Both the position numbers and the translations under genes were made by a program. From Ganoderma boninense (taxonomy: Eukaryota > Basidiomycota > Agaricomycetes > Polyporales > Polyporaceae): a DNA stretch of 64,000 nucleotides. The notes under the pieces are model-generated. The model was not told the DNA's origin. It worked only from the letters and a program-made list of their open reading frames with translations, and ran no database searches. This document shows, in pieces, positions 44,503-55,687 of the stretch; the stretch's first letter is position 1, and each line of letters opens with the position of its first letter. Location of the stretch: contig CM035312.1 of the NCBI GenBank assembly GCA_002900995.3, forward strand, positions 1,178,001 to 1,242,000, read 5' to 3'.

Positions 44503-47500
44503 TCATCGGCTCTCGTCCCTCAGCTTCTTCAACGACGCGATGACCCCCTTCGCAACCGCTTCGCCTTTGGAATCCTGGAACACTCTCCTTGACACGGTCG
44601 CGGATGCAGATACGCTCCCGTCCTCCTCTTCTTCGTCTTCCGGAGATGTTTCCTGAGACTCTGCCATTTTCCGCGTCAGCGCGACGTAAAATAATGTAAA
44701 GTCCTGTGCGTGTTGTAGAAGGGTGCTGAGTTTCGCCCGATCGCTCTGCCCAGGGAGTGCGGTAAGAAGAGTGCGTTGGTTGGAGGGGGCCCTGTCCATC
44801 AACAGTCCAAAGAGTAAGGCCATGTGTCCCCGCACGACGGCATCGAGCTCGCTCGACGAATTCACGTAGTGTGCGTAGACTCGGGCAAGGCATGCGAGTG
44901 CACTGGCACGAGAGGGACACGTGCATCCGCGGATGCACCGTCGTTGACTAGGGCAGTCGAAATCTAGTACTGTAGAAGGTTGAGATCGTCAGATATGAGA
45001 CGTGCAAAGACTCTTGCGCAAACGCACATGTATCCCCAATAAGGTGCCGGGCATCCGGCGTCGCCTGCACCAGGTTGGTGAGGAGACCGAGCGCCAAGCA
45101 TAATCGGTCGAGAGATCGTGCAGCGCTTTCAGCGCTGTCGGAATCACCCTCCGTATCCACATGTTTCTCGAGCAACCGCCGTTCACGTTGCGCGATAACG
45201 ATAAGGTGCATGGTTGCAGGCAGAGCCAGGTCGTCATCAAGTACCGCTCGGCACCATGGGACATCTTCATGGGTGAGGTTAATCAGCACGCGCAGAGCAG
45301 ATTCTACACATTTAATCGCTGTATGTTAGGGATCCCGAGTTGAGCGTTGATCATGGTATAAAAGTCGATGAAATCCTACCTGTCTGGCGATGTTCCTGGA
45401 GGCTACTGTCGTGTAGGATGGTGGTACAGCTCACGCACAACGCAATAAGCCCCACTGCGAAACCGCCTTCACGAAGCTCAATGAGCTTTTGTGCCCGTAC
45501 GTCTTCATCTTCCCCAGAGATCGACCACAAGCCAAGAAGGCAAGTATCCAACAGCCGGAGGCAGTCGTCCAAATGACGCAATGAAGGCGTCTCCACGTAC
45601 GACGAGGGTCCCTGCGGAGGAAATAGTGACAACCCGGAGATATATGCTGCCACTCGAGATGGCAACAGGTTGATCTCCGAGGTCAAAGTATGAAGGAGGG
45701 CGGGCAAGTGGGCGAGTGTGTGTACAGATGACGATGCCGCAGCGAGGGCGTGCGATATCAGTGAACGGTTAGAAACCTGCCAAACACTATTCAGTACACA
45801 CGGCATAGGCCGTGGAACCGGCACATACGATGTCATGGTCCTGAAATACTCCTGACTTCATCTGGGCAAGCTTCTGCAGGTTACCTAACTTCGCATATAA
45901 GGATCCTGCGGAGCATGTTCACTCGACGAGAAACTCACCAGCAGATTTTCGGCCTTTGATATCCCAGACGCTTTCAGATCAGCTGGCCCGGCATTAGTGG
46001 ATATTAACCACAGGGGGTCGTTTGAAAGCTCTAGCGGAGTGAGCATATTGTGAAGAGTGTCGATGAAGTCCGACTTAAGCACCAAGTCCGAGAGTACTGT
46101 CGAGTCCCGGGCGACGAGTGCGGCATAGAACGCCAAGGATGTGTCTAGCACCTGGAACACGACCGGTCGTAAGAAAAGCACTGTGTTCAATCTCGCTTGA
46201 CGTACTTTGTCACCATTGCCAGCACCCGCTTCTCGCAAAACCTCCCACGCGCGACCAAGGAAGTCCGCCGCCTTAGCTTTGCGCGTGAAGTCCACATCGC
46301 AAAGCTTTGTCACGATCTCTAAAGCACTAATGGAACACATCAGAACAGGAAGTTTGAAGCAACAGCTTATATTTCGTGCTCACCTGGCCCTCCGAACGCT
46401 GATTGTACAGCTTTCTTCTAGACCCTCGAAGAGATAACCTACTTCGTCTAGAAAGCGCCTGCTCTCTCCTTTGCTCCTTAAGTCGGTGATGCTCTTCAAG
46501 TCATTGATCATGCCGTTAAACAATCTCACGGACTCTACAGGGTGTTGCTTTGGCAAGCCTGTACTCTTGCCTTTTCGTCTTGGTGATGGTGACTGGTGCG
46601 GCGAGACAGGCCTAGGATCATCCTCAGACTCATCTATGCCCCATCGCTGTCGTAGCTCCGTGTAAGACTCGCGGATCTCGAAGTCATCCTCTTGATTGTC
46701 AGCCAGCATCGCGGCACTATCGAAGGTGGCGGCCGTCGCGTCGATGCCAATGGAAGCCGCTTGTGACGGAGGGAGCGCAACAAGGAAGGAGCGCGATTTT
46801 CCCGCATATGTTCTGACGTTGGAGTTTACGTTCGCGAGGGAAGGGCGTGGGCCAACCGGAGGGGAGGAGATGTCGTCTGCTGACTTCGCTCTCGATGGTG
46901 AGTGAGAAGACGGTGAGCCGATGACGCCCTCGGAGACGAAGGGTCGCAACTTCTTGGGGGTAGCGGGAACAGAGTTGGGATCCGAGGCATCTTGCTCGCT
47001 GGTGCTGCTGACGCTGATAACGCTGGATTCGGTCCGCGAACGACCGAGCATTCGACGGGCCAGGCTACTTGGGGGTTTGTTAGCGGAACGGGATGTTCCA
47101 GCAACGGGATCCTCTGTGGCGAAGGAGAAAATATCCGACAGGTCTTTTGCCGGGGGATGCGAGACAGGGTGCGGGGACGGAGGTTCATCTAGCAGGACCG
47201 ATTTTGTTACCGGGTGCGCAAAGGACCGTCCTAGTGGCGTTGAAAAGGTAGACCCGTGAGCGGGAGGGGTAAGGGTGCGGGAGCGAGTGGAGGGTTTAGA
47301 TTTCGGGACTTTTGGTTTGTCAACTACGCAAGTAGGCAGATTGTCTATGTGACAGCTTTGCGACACTGCAAATGGACGTACTGGCTGTATTCCGAGACAC
47401 CTTGCCGGGATCAACCCCATTATTGGGATCCCAAGGAGAAGGGGTGACAACCTCGACTTCAATCTTCTGACGTTTACGTGGCCGCGTAGAACTTGATTCC

Positions 47501-47595
47501 AGAGGCGGCGGGAGGGAAATTGGTGGCTCCTCGGGAGGACTGTCCGGAGGATATGACCGGCGCTGACTGCGCTTGCGGCTGTACGTCCGTTGCAT
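44503..47595 (-). CDS. WAPL: WAPL/Wpl1 cohesin-release factor
   Basis: WAPL opens the cohesin ring with Pds5, releasing cohesin from chromatin. The start is ATG 47593-47595 (MQRTYSRKRSQRRSYPPD). The N-terminal third is disordered, with basic patches and many SP sites. It leads into ESYTELRQRWGIDESEDDP and LFNGMINDLKSITDLRSKGE, the hallmark entry to the WAPL helical domain. Conserved helical repeats follow (ALEIVTKLCDVDFTRKAKA; LRHLDDCLRLLDTCLLGLW; ALRVLINLTHEDVPWCRAVL; GLLTNLVQATPDARHLIG). The protein ends SLKKLRDESR. About six introns. The first intron (GT in AGCCA/GTACGT) keeps the frame into DKPKVPKSKP. It diverges from BIR1, another mitotic chromosome factor. Confidence 0.9.
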
Positions 47596-47908
47596 GCCTG
47601 TGGAGAGGATATTGGAAAGCGACGACTCGTCACAAAGACATGAGAAGAAGTCCCAGTGAGCGGGAGAAGGGCGGAGCCGGTGTGCTGGGATGATGCAAGA
47701 CGGAGAGCGGCCCAGCGTCGTTTTGTTTGACGGACTCCAACCACCGGGCGCTTCACTTACCCAGTCGCGTCAGTCACATCGCATCACGTGTGATCCTCCA
47801 TCCGTCACAGCCGCGGAACAGTGCGCGCTTGACTGCCCCGCCATCGCTGTCGTCTCCCCCGTCTCTCCTGTCCCCTCTGTCCAGCTCTTTCCGCCGTCGG
47901 ACCAAACG
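47596..47908. promoter_or_regulatory. Divergent promoter, WAPL / BIR1
   Basis: Only 313 bp separate the two start codons, so the two genes share one promoter region. It is C/T-rich toward BIR1. No TATA box is evident. Confidence 0.55.
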
Positions 47909-50804
47909 ATGGAGTACTATCAGAATCGCATCGACTCATTTGGCCCCGCAAAGACGAAACGAACCAAGGCATCATCGAGCAAGCCCGTGTGGCCACACCC
48001 CTCCTCGTTCAAAGCCACTCCCAAGACCCTCGCTGAGGCTGGCTTTTACTTCCAACCCGACTCTGACAATATCGACAACGTTGCATGTTTTACATGCGGG
48101 AAAAACCTTGCAGGATGGGAGCCTGCCGACGATCCCTTCACGATACATTACGACAAGTGTCGCGACAAGTGCGCCTGGGCCGTCGTCCGGTGTCAGAGAG
48201 CCCTCGGTGACGGGAGGTACGCGTCTTTGCAGTCCCAGCTAGCTTGAACACTTATAACAACATGTGAAGTTTTGATTTCTCTGACCCGACGCGCCATCCG
48301 ACGAGCAAGGCCATGGAGAAGGCGCGTTTAGACACATTTGCCAAGGCACGATGGCCTCACGATGCGGCCAAGGGCCATGGCGCAAATTCTAAGGCGGTGA
48401 GTGCCTATGACTGCAGCCTATGTGATTTCATGTCCTCCTGTTGGCCAATTATTAGGCGGCGGGTTTGGACACAGAGATAAGCGGATGTGGTTGCGCCGGC
48501 TAAATGCGCTCCAGCTACCTTGTTGAACCTGGAGCCATTTCAGGCCATATCGATCTATCTTGCGTCATGATTATGTTTGGATCAGCCTGCTCTTGGTGAG
48601 TATATGCTGAACATTGCTTTAGATGGCCAAAGCGGGATTTCTCTGCATCCCCACAGAAGCGGGGGACGACACCGCACTGTGCCTGTACTGTATGCTTTCA
48701 TTGAGTGGATGGGACAAAGATGACGATCCTTAGTATGTTTCACTTTCTTCTGACTGGTCATAATCTCAACCTCAACTGCAGCGAGGAACACATGAAGCGA
48801 GACAAGAAGAAGCAAACATCCTGTCCCTTCATTAAAGCTTACAATGGTCATCCTCTCAGCAAATCCACCACAAGACGACCAACTTCCAAGGCTGTGGCCA
48901 AACCGCCCAGTCACTCTACCAAGACCGTCGTCGAGGAGGAAGTGGAAGGTTCCGAAGACGAACTCTCCGCGTTGTCGCCATTGACAGAGGATATGTCCAT
49001 GCATACGACGAAGTCAAAAGGTCGTGCAAGCAAAGCGACCTCGGCTCGTCCTTCATCTCTTGCCAAGACTCCTGCTTCCCGACGATCCACGCGAGGGACG
49101 GGCACCACGGGGAGGACGCCCGGTAGCCGAACAGTGAGCTCAGAAGTGGAGGAGACCGACGGCGGGAGCGAGAGCGACCAGGGGAGGCGCACGACGAAAT
49201 CGAAGCGGAAGGCCGGTAGGCAGACCAAGGCTCGTGTCTCTGCGATAGCGGAAGAGGAAGATGAGCCGGAGTCATCGAGGCCAACGCAAGAGGTTGATGA
49301 AGATATAGACAACGTGCCCGCGCCAGAAGCCGAGAAGAAGAAGCGCGGACGGCCGCCGAAGAGTGTTGCAGCGAAGGCGTCGACCAAGGGGAAATCCAAG
49401 AAGGCTGAGGTCAAGGTAGATGAAGACCCCGAAATTGAGGTCGACACGGAGTCTTCGCCCGCCCCTCCGGCCAAGAAGACCCATGCGCGCACGAGATCGA
49501 AAGCGAATATGGAGTCAGATGCGGAGGTCGCAGCACCTTCGAAGGCACGCAAACTGACCAAGTCCACTTCTAAAACCAAAGCCAAGCGGGACGAGGACGA
49601 AAACGAGGTGCCCATCGTTGTAGGCCCTGCTTCCAAGAAGAAGGGTAAGCAACGCGTCGTCGAAGTTGTTGAAGATGAACAGGATCCGCCATTGGCTCCG
49701 GCCGCGTTGCCTAAGGCTAAAGCTGTATCCCGTGCGAAGTCTGTGGCCAAGTACGAAGGCTCAGAAGACGAAGACACCCCTCCAGCCGCAAAGGGGTTTT
49801 TACACAATCTCGCGGGCGATGTACGAAATTCTACCTCGCGTGAGTCTGACGCTACCTCGGAGCGCAAGTCATCATTGTCAGATGACGCAGGTTACGCGAC
49901 CGCTGAGGCCCATCCTGAGGTAGACCGGATGGAAGTCGATGACGAACCTGCGCCTCTTCCGAAGGTGACGAAAAAGACACAACTACCCCCTTCCAAGGCT
50001 TCCCAACCCCCACCGCGAGCGAATTCACGCTCAATCTCTTCTGGTAGTGATGGCAATCAACGGCCAAGTCCAGTGGTCCGATCATCGAGTGCGGTACCCC
50101 CATCCTCGCTCCCTTCCGTTACGTCGTCCTCGCGTCCCCCCAACAAGCTTTCCGTAGCGAGAATGTCTACTCAAGATTCACTCAAAGTCATCGAGATCGA
50201 CTCTGATGCAGAAGCTTCGCCCGAGCGTCCTGTCAGGTATCAGCCAAAGACCAAGCCGTCAGTCTCTCAGGCTCAGAGCAAAGAATCGGTCAACGGCAGC
50301 TCAGAGCCAGCCAGCCAGGTTCAGCAGAAACTGCGAATCGAGGTTACCATGCCGCCCAAGGGTCCCAAACTAGGGAACTCGGACGACGTGCAGATGCAAG
50401 ATGAACGACCAGCGAGTCCACCTCCGCGACCACCCAGATCGCCATCTCGCCCAACGAAGCCAGATATACCTCCCTCTGATACTCCTGTGTCCGCTGTCCA
50501 TCGCTCCGCTCATCCGTCTCCCGAACGCGCCCTTGGAGACCAAGAAGACGGCCCTCTGGCATGCGACACGGATGCTGTCCCAGCTGCTTCCAACTCGCCG
50601 CGCACCTACCATCCGTTCCTGGCCCAGTTACCAAACGAGAAGCTGGCGGCCCTGACGGAAGAGGAGACAGATATGACACTGGAGCAGTACATCCGCCGGG
50701 AGATGGAAATGCAGTACGCTCAGCTCAAGGCGGACGGCGAGCGCCGCATCGAGGAGTTCAAGCAGAAGGCTGCAGAGACGAGGAAGTTGATTGAGACGTC
50801 GTGA
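47909..50804 (+). CDS. BIR1: BIR1/Survivin-type chromosomal passenger protein
   Basis: The start is ATG 47909 (MEYYQNRIDSFGPAKT). There are two BIR domains. BIR1 (residues about 1-105) has WPHPSSFKATPKTLAEAGFYF, CFTCGKNLAGWEPADDP and H...C ligands. BIR2, spread over two introns, has FAKARWPHDA, AKAGFLCIPTEAGDDTALCLYC and SGWDKDDDPYEEH ... C. A disordered acidic/basic region of about 550 residues follows, with AT-hook-like KRGRPPK and many SP/TP sites. The C-terminal helix (LTEEETDMTLEQYIRREMEM to RKLIETS) resembles the segment by which fungal BIR1 proteins bind INCENP/Borealin-type partners. The family targets Aurora B to centromeres. The long tail, against about 140 residues in human Survivin, is normal for fungi. 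The 3' end converges with the first kinase gene. Confidence 0.9.
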
Positions 50805-51154
50805 GAGCGAGGCAGTGCTGGATCGGCTGCAGCTGGACTGGACTTTCGGTGCGTTGCCTTCGTGAGGTTGCTGATTGCTTGACGGACACTGAGTGCGTGC
50901 GTGCGTGTAGTAATTGTAGCCATAAATTATCTCCTCTCGTCTTTTTGTTGACGCACATTCACATTCATGCTCCACAATACCTAGACACCATCGAACAATT
51001 CATTCCATCAGGACAACGTTGCGTTAAACTCGCCCTCAATTTGACACACAAGTCCGAGAGTTTGGAAACACAAGGCTTGCTTGAGACTTCATCATTAGGT
51101 ATCTACATTAATTTTGGTACAAGTCCATGATGTCCTTACGCTTCGCAAAGAAGA
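50805..51154. other. Intergenic, convergent 3' ends
   Basis: This 350-bp spacer contains the 3' flanks of BIR1 and the first kinase gene; no coding sequence is seen. Confidence 0.6.
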
Positions 51155-52549
51155 TCAAGCATCGACAAGAGAGACAGTGATCCGTGGTGGTACCGGGGGG
51201 GTGTTCTGCTTTGGCAGTTCGACCAACTCCCCGATCTTCTCGCTATTCGTCAAGTCAGGAACCTCCACCAACCTCACTGCATCCTGCGCATGGGTCTCGG
51301 GCGTGATGGGACCTTCGCTCTCCTCCTCCGATCTCGATCCCGACCTCGACCGTGACAACCCGATGGAAGACACAATAACGAAGTGCTTCCGGGAGTCATT
51401 CGTCCTCCGCGATTGCGACAGCACGGCCCCTCTCAATGGATGCGATCTCGTGGACGAGAAGTTGAATAATTCCTCCACGAGCAACGCGCGTGCATCCTCA
51501 ATGCGCACAGCCGATTGGCTGTGAACGAGGTCCTCGATCTCCTTGGGCGGAGAGTATGTTGCGGCCGCCAACTGGACGTGACGATTGGACGTCGCGATTT
51601 CCTCTTCGCTCATGAAGAACGTCCCTGTCTCTTTGACGTTCTGGCGCAGCTCCTGGAGGGTCCAGCGCCCAACAGGGTCGGGATTGAGGGTGTGACGAAG
51701 AATCCGCTGCGCGTCCTCTGAGATAGCGAGGATGTCGCGGAGGTAGTTGGGGTGTGCGAGATACATGAGGTAGCTCTCGTCTTCCGTGACTGCAAGCGCC
51801 CATGGGTTGCGGCCAGAAACGAGGTTGGTGAGGATGACGCCGAGGGACCAGATGTCACACGCTTCAGTGTTGTACGGGCTGTAGTCGTACTCCTTCCCGA
51901 TGCACTCTATGAACAGTTGGTGAGCACATATTCCAACTTTGTCCGGGACGAAGGACTGACCAGGTGCCATGTAATACGCGCTACCGCAGCCGAAGGCTCC
52001 GCTGATCTTGGCGGTGGTGGCGAGACCGAAGTCGGCCAACTTGATCTCGGTGCCGTCCGCGTTTACCAAGATGTTATCTGGCTTCAGGTCGCGGTGGTAC
52101 ACGCTGTTGTCGTGGCAGTACTCCACGGCGTCGAGGATCTGCAAGAACACGCTCTTGAGGAGCGCGTCATTGCGAGCGTAGAGGAGGCGGTCCATAAGCG
52201 CGTCCATGAGGTCGCGGCCGTGGCACAAGTCAAGCACAATGTAGACGTAGGTCGAACACTCGTAGACGCCATGGATAGACACGATGTTCTGGTGGTCCTG
52301 GACGTCCATGTGCATCTCGATCTCGCGCCGCTGGTATAGCCCGCGATTGGTCCCCGGGTCCCCCCGCTCCATGATCTTCACAGCGAACTGCTGGGGCTCC
52401 GGGTTGGACGAGGACGTGGGAGAGGTCTCGTCGACAGCGCGGTAGACTACGCCATATGTGCCCTCCCCGAGCTTCTCGACGAAGCGAAGCCGGCCGTCGT
52501 CGATGGTCAAGCCTGTGAAGTCGGGGGGGTTGAAAGCTTGTGGAGACAT
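51155..52549 (-). CDS. Ran1/Pat1-like serine/threonine kinase, copy 1
   Basis: The ATG at 52547-52549 starts MSPQAFNPPDFTGLTIDDG. Removing the intron 51907-51960 gives 446 residues. The kinase domain is complete: Gly loop GEGTYGVVY, Lys in FAVKIM, catalytic loop VYHRDLKPDNILV, LADFGLAT, and GSAYYMAPECIG after splicing. YM(A/S)PECIG is typical of the Ran1/Pat1/Vhs1/Sks1 group. The C-terminal 130 residues are a Ser/Arg-rich disordered tail ending ITVSLVDA. The intron is 54 nt with no stop, so an unspliced message would insert 18 residues just before APE. The paralogue 1 kb away has an intron at the same codon and phase. Ran1-type kinases control nutrient-linked differentiation and meiosis in yeasts; the role here is unknown. 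Confidence 0.9.
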   Translation of the reverse strand: MSPQAFNPPDFTGLTIDDGRLRFVEKLGEGTYGVVYRAVDETSPTSSSNPEPQQFAVKIMERGDPGTNRGLYQRREIEMHMDVQDHQNIVSIHGVYECSTYVYIVLDLCHGRDLMDALMDRLLYARNDALLKSVFLQILDAVEYCHDNSVYHRDLKPDNILVNADGTEIKLADFGLATTAKISGAFGCGSAYYMAPGQSFVPDKVGICAHQLFIECIGKEYDYSPYNTEACDIWSLGVILTNLVSGRNPWALAVTEDESYLMYLAHPNYLRDILAISEDAQRILRHTLNPDPVGRWTLQELRQNVKETGTFFMSEEEIATSNRHVQLAAATYSPPKEIEDLVHSQSAVRIEDARALLVEELFNFSSTRSHPLRGAVLSQSRRTNDSRKHFVIVSSIGLSRSRSGSRSEEESEGPITPETHAQDAVRLVEVPDLTNSEKIGELVELPKQNTPPVPPRITVSLVDA

Positions 52550-53604
52550 GGTGACAAAGAAGCAAACAGGCGAGTTTTTCGGCGTAAAGTCGTGAGTGTC
52601 GTGTCGTGATCGTAGATGGTGTGCGTAAACGGGGGTGTAGGTGTCGTACTTCGAGACGTGAAGTCGTTCGCCTTTTATGCAAAATCGGCGCCGGCTATGG
52701 TACCAGATCTGGCGACGTCGGGATGTCCAAAGGAGCAAGGGGAGCGTTGGGGGGCGAGAGAACGGGTTTCAGCCGGACTCTCTAGGTTGCATTCATATAT
52801 CCGCGCCATGTCTACGAAGGGTCGCAGGATCGCATACACGTCTTCGGCTATGTTCAGATCCGCTCAGTGATGGGCCTTAGCCTACTGCACCGGCATACAC
52901 AATGGAATCCGTAAGCGGTGAGGTTACCAAACGCAGAATCCTGACCGGCGGAATCGTACGCCACCCTCCCTTCCGAGGGATGTGGGGGCGAGCGAACAGC
53001 TGTGGTATTCCGACCTCAGTCCTGTTTCCAATATGTTTGAAGAATGTTGGCGATACCGATGCCTCGAAAGGTTGATAACTGCATGGTCGGTCTACTTTGA
53101 CAGTACAGCCGCAAGTCTTTGTTCTCCTCTTTAGGTGTTGAATTAAGGTATTAGCGTGGCGTACTGCTGTTGCGGTTCCGTAGATCGTGCAGAATGTGGT
53201 TCAGTACCTGGCACCCAGAAGCATACGCGAGCATGGTCATGAGAGACCGCGGGCCATGATCTTATTGTCCTTAGCCCGGACTACAACGGATGAGAACGGC
53301 AACTTCCGACGTAATAAGGGTCGGGGGCCGGGAAAACCCCCTCGGCTAGGCCAAGTGCTAGGCGCTCGTCGCAACAGGTACAGACGTACTTGATGACGCC
53401 ATGAAGAACCGCACCGACTCACGCTGGAAGAGAGCCCGCGAGTCCACCTTTCAAGAGCATGCAGATAGTTTGGATTTGGAGTTTTCGACTAATGATACAG
53501 ATAGAGTAGAATATAAAAAAGACCGAAACACACCTAAGCTACAGTAGGACATGACAACCAGACAAAACCCAGAGACGAAGTGGTCGCCCGAAGGTAGGCC
53601 GGGG
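52550..53604. other. Intergenic between the two kinase genes
   Basis: About 1.05 kb holding the promoter of kinase copy 1 and the 3' flank of kinase copy 2. I see no further kinase remnant or other gene. Confidence 0.5.
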
Positions 53605-54956
53605 CTACGACTCGACGAGGAAGCGGTCCATGAAGCGGCGCAAGAACCCTGTAGACGTCGACATATGCTGGTGCTTCTTGACGGCGGGAGCGGGAGGAGC
53701 AGGGCGAGGCGGCGTGTATAACGGACGGGAGAGGTATGGGGCGTGTGCGAGATCATCCTGAACATCCACCTCCGGCTGTATCTGCTGCGCGCGCAGCTCT
53801 GGAGTGACCGGACCAGAGGTTTCAAGGCTCGACGACGGCGAGCCCTCGCGCTGCACTGAGTCCACGTCGACGTCCGAGTTCCCATCCGGGTCCTCTTCCC
53901 CTGCCTCCGTCGCGATCGGGGACGAGGACGAGGACCAGGGGACAAAGTACGCCTGGTGGCGCGAGCCGCCGAAATACGACTTGGCGGCGGAGCGGAGGTA
54001 CTCGTTGCCGGCGGCGATCTCCGCGGGGCGCATGAAGAAGGTGTCCATGTCCTCGACGGTGGCACGAATCTGCGTGAGCGTGATACGGCGGACGTACTCG
54101 CGGCGGAAGATCTGCTGCAGGAGGTAGTTCGCGCCGTCGGAGATGGGAAGCATCTCGCGCAGGAAGTCGTTGTTTTTCATGTACACGCGGTAGCACGGGT
54201 CGCCGGGGCAGGCGTTGTTCCACGGGTTGTGGCCCGAAATCATGGAAGTGAGGATGACGCCAAGAGCCCAGATATCGTTCGAACGGGTGTTGTATGCGGG
54301 GCGGACCATTTCGGCTCCTATGCATTCTGTGGTGGGAGGGTACGTGAGGACTCTCTTCGGCGTCGCACACTTAGGAGCTGCTTACCTGGGCTCATGTATA
54401 ATGAGCTACCTGCTCCGTATGTTCTTGAGTACAGGTTTGCCGTTGCCAGCCCGAAGTCGGTGAGGAATAAGCGAGTGCCGTCCTCGTTGACGAGGAAGTT
54501 CTCGGGCTTGATATCGCGGTGGTACACGCCCGCCTCGTGGCACGCCTCGAGCGCGTCAAGCACTTGGAGGAACATGCACCGCACGAAGTCGTCGTCGCCG
54601 CGGTATGTACGTCGGGACGAGAGGTATGTGAAAAAGTCGCCCCCTCGGCAGTAGTCCATGACGAGGAAGAGGTAATATCGGTCCTCGATGACCTTGTGCA
54701 GCGTGACGACATTTGGGTGGCCGGAGAGAAGGCGGTGGAACTGGATTTCTTGTCGCTGGAGGCCGTACCGCCGAGTACCCCTCTCCGCGCGGATAACGCA
54801 CTTGACGGCGTACTCGACGTGAGGTGTGGGCGTCGTGGTGTCCTCGGCTAGGAAGATGACACCGTTGGACCCTGAGCCAATGGTATCGGTGAACCTGAGC
54901 CGGCCGCCGTCGATGGTGTGGCCGACGAGGCTGGGGATGTCGCAGCTGTGCGGCAT
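53605..54956 (-). CDS. Ran1/Pat1-like serine/threonine kinase, copy 2
   Basis: The preferred start is ATG 54954-54956 (MPHSCDIPSLVGHTIDGGRL), which aligns with copy 1; an in-frame upstream codon near 55109 would add a poorly conserved leader. Removing the intron 54327-54385 (59 nt) gives 430 residues. Motifs: GSGSNGVIF, YAVKCV, VYHRDIKPENFLV, LTDFGLA, GSSLYMSPECIG (Ser in place of the usual Ala of APE), and NDIWALGVILTSMISGHNPW. All catalytic residues are present, so it should be active. The C-terminal tail is acidic and Ser/Pro-rich with a basic end (RRFMDRFLVES). Shared intron position and motifs show that it is a tandem duplicate of copy 1, well diverged. Confidence 0.9.
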
Positions 54957-55687
54957 CAGGGACGAGCGAGGGGCTCTGGAGGCGAAGGCGTCGGCTTTGA
55001 CGTGGGGGCGCTGGTCGCCGGCTGGGGCACGCGGGTCGGACGGGTCGGAGGGGAGCAGGAGGAGCGAGGTGTCTGGGAGTCCGAGGCGACAGCTGCAGGT
55101 AAAGAGCATGCGGGTTCTTCAACCCACGCTGCGGCAGCTAAAGTCCGTCCAAGCAGCCGCGCGGGAGAGACCAACCCAGTAAGGTGCGAGCGGGTCGGCG
55201 CGCTTGACGCGCCTTACATGAGGGCGGAAGTCGCGCACCCTCGCCCGGCAGCACCGCGGTCCAAGTGGATATCGACACCTGGATCAGCCTAGGCTGGTGG
55301 GTCGACAGCCCCTCAGCCCGATTTACAACCGGGCTGTCAACGAGATCGCAGGCTTGGGCTCCGCCACGAGTGCTGAGAATGGACGGCTCGGCGCCATGAA
55401 TGGCCGAGGGTGGCCCCCAGTACGGGAGAGGGGTCGGCTGAGCAGATGACACAACACAGGCAGGCTGAAGTAACCACTAAGCCCGCGTCCGAATTGACGG
55501 CATACGGCCGGCGACTCCACTTTCAGGGTCTCGGTGATGACAATCGGGCGGCAGAGCGGCTGACGAATAGGAATGCTAGAATTCATCCAGAGACGCAGGA
55601 CATAGGGGTTTAAGTCACGAAGAGACGCAAGATACGAAGATCCCAAGCGATGGCCAAGATGGTGCAGCAAACATGAGAGTCCACAGG
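54957..55687. other. Intergenic, kinase copy 2 promoter
   Basis: About 730 bp, GC-rich, with short frames on both strands and no recognisable gene. Confidence 0.5.

Noticed and set aside
47596..47756. Upstream extension of WAPL to 47756
   Set aside because: The ATG at 47595 is followed by basic WAPL-like sequence in a different frame; the extension frame is not conserved and invades the divergent promoter.
48911..49867. 318-codon minus frame inside BIR1
   Set aside because: Ser/Ala-rich antisense image of the Lys/Glu/Ser-rich BIR1 tail; the plus strand is strongly supported.
54957..55109. Start of kinase copy 2 at 55109
   Set aside because: The leader is low-complexity and Pro-rich and has no counterpart in copy 1, which begins at the equivalent of 54956.
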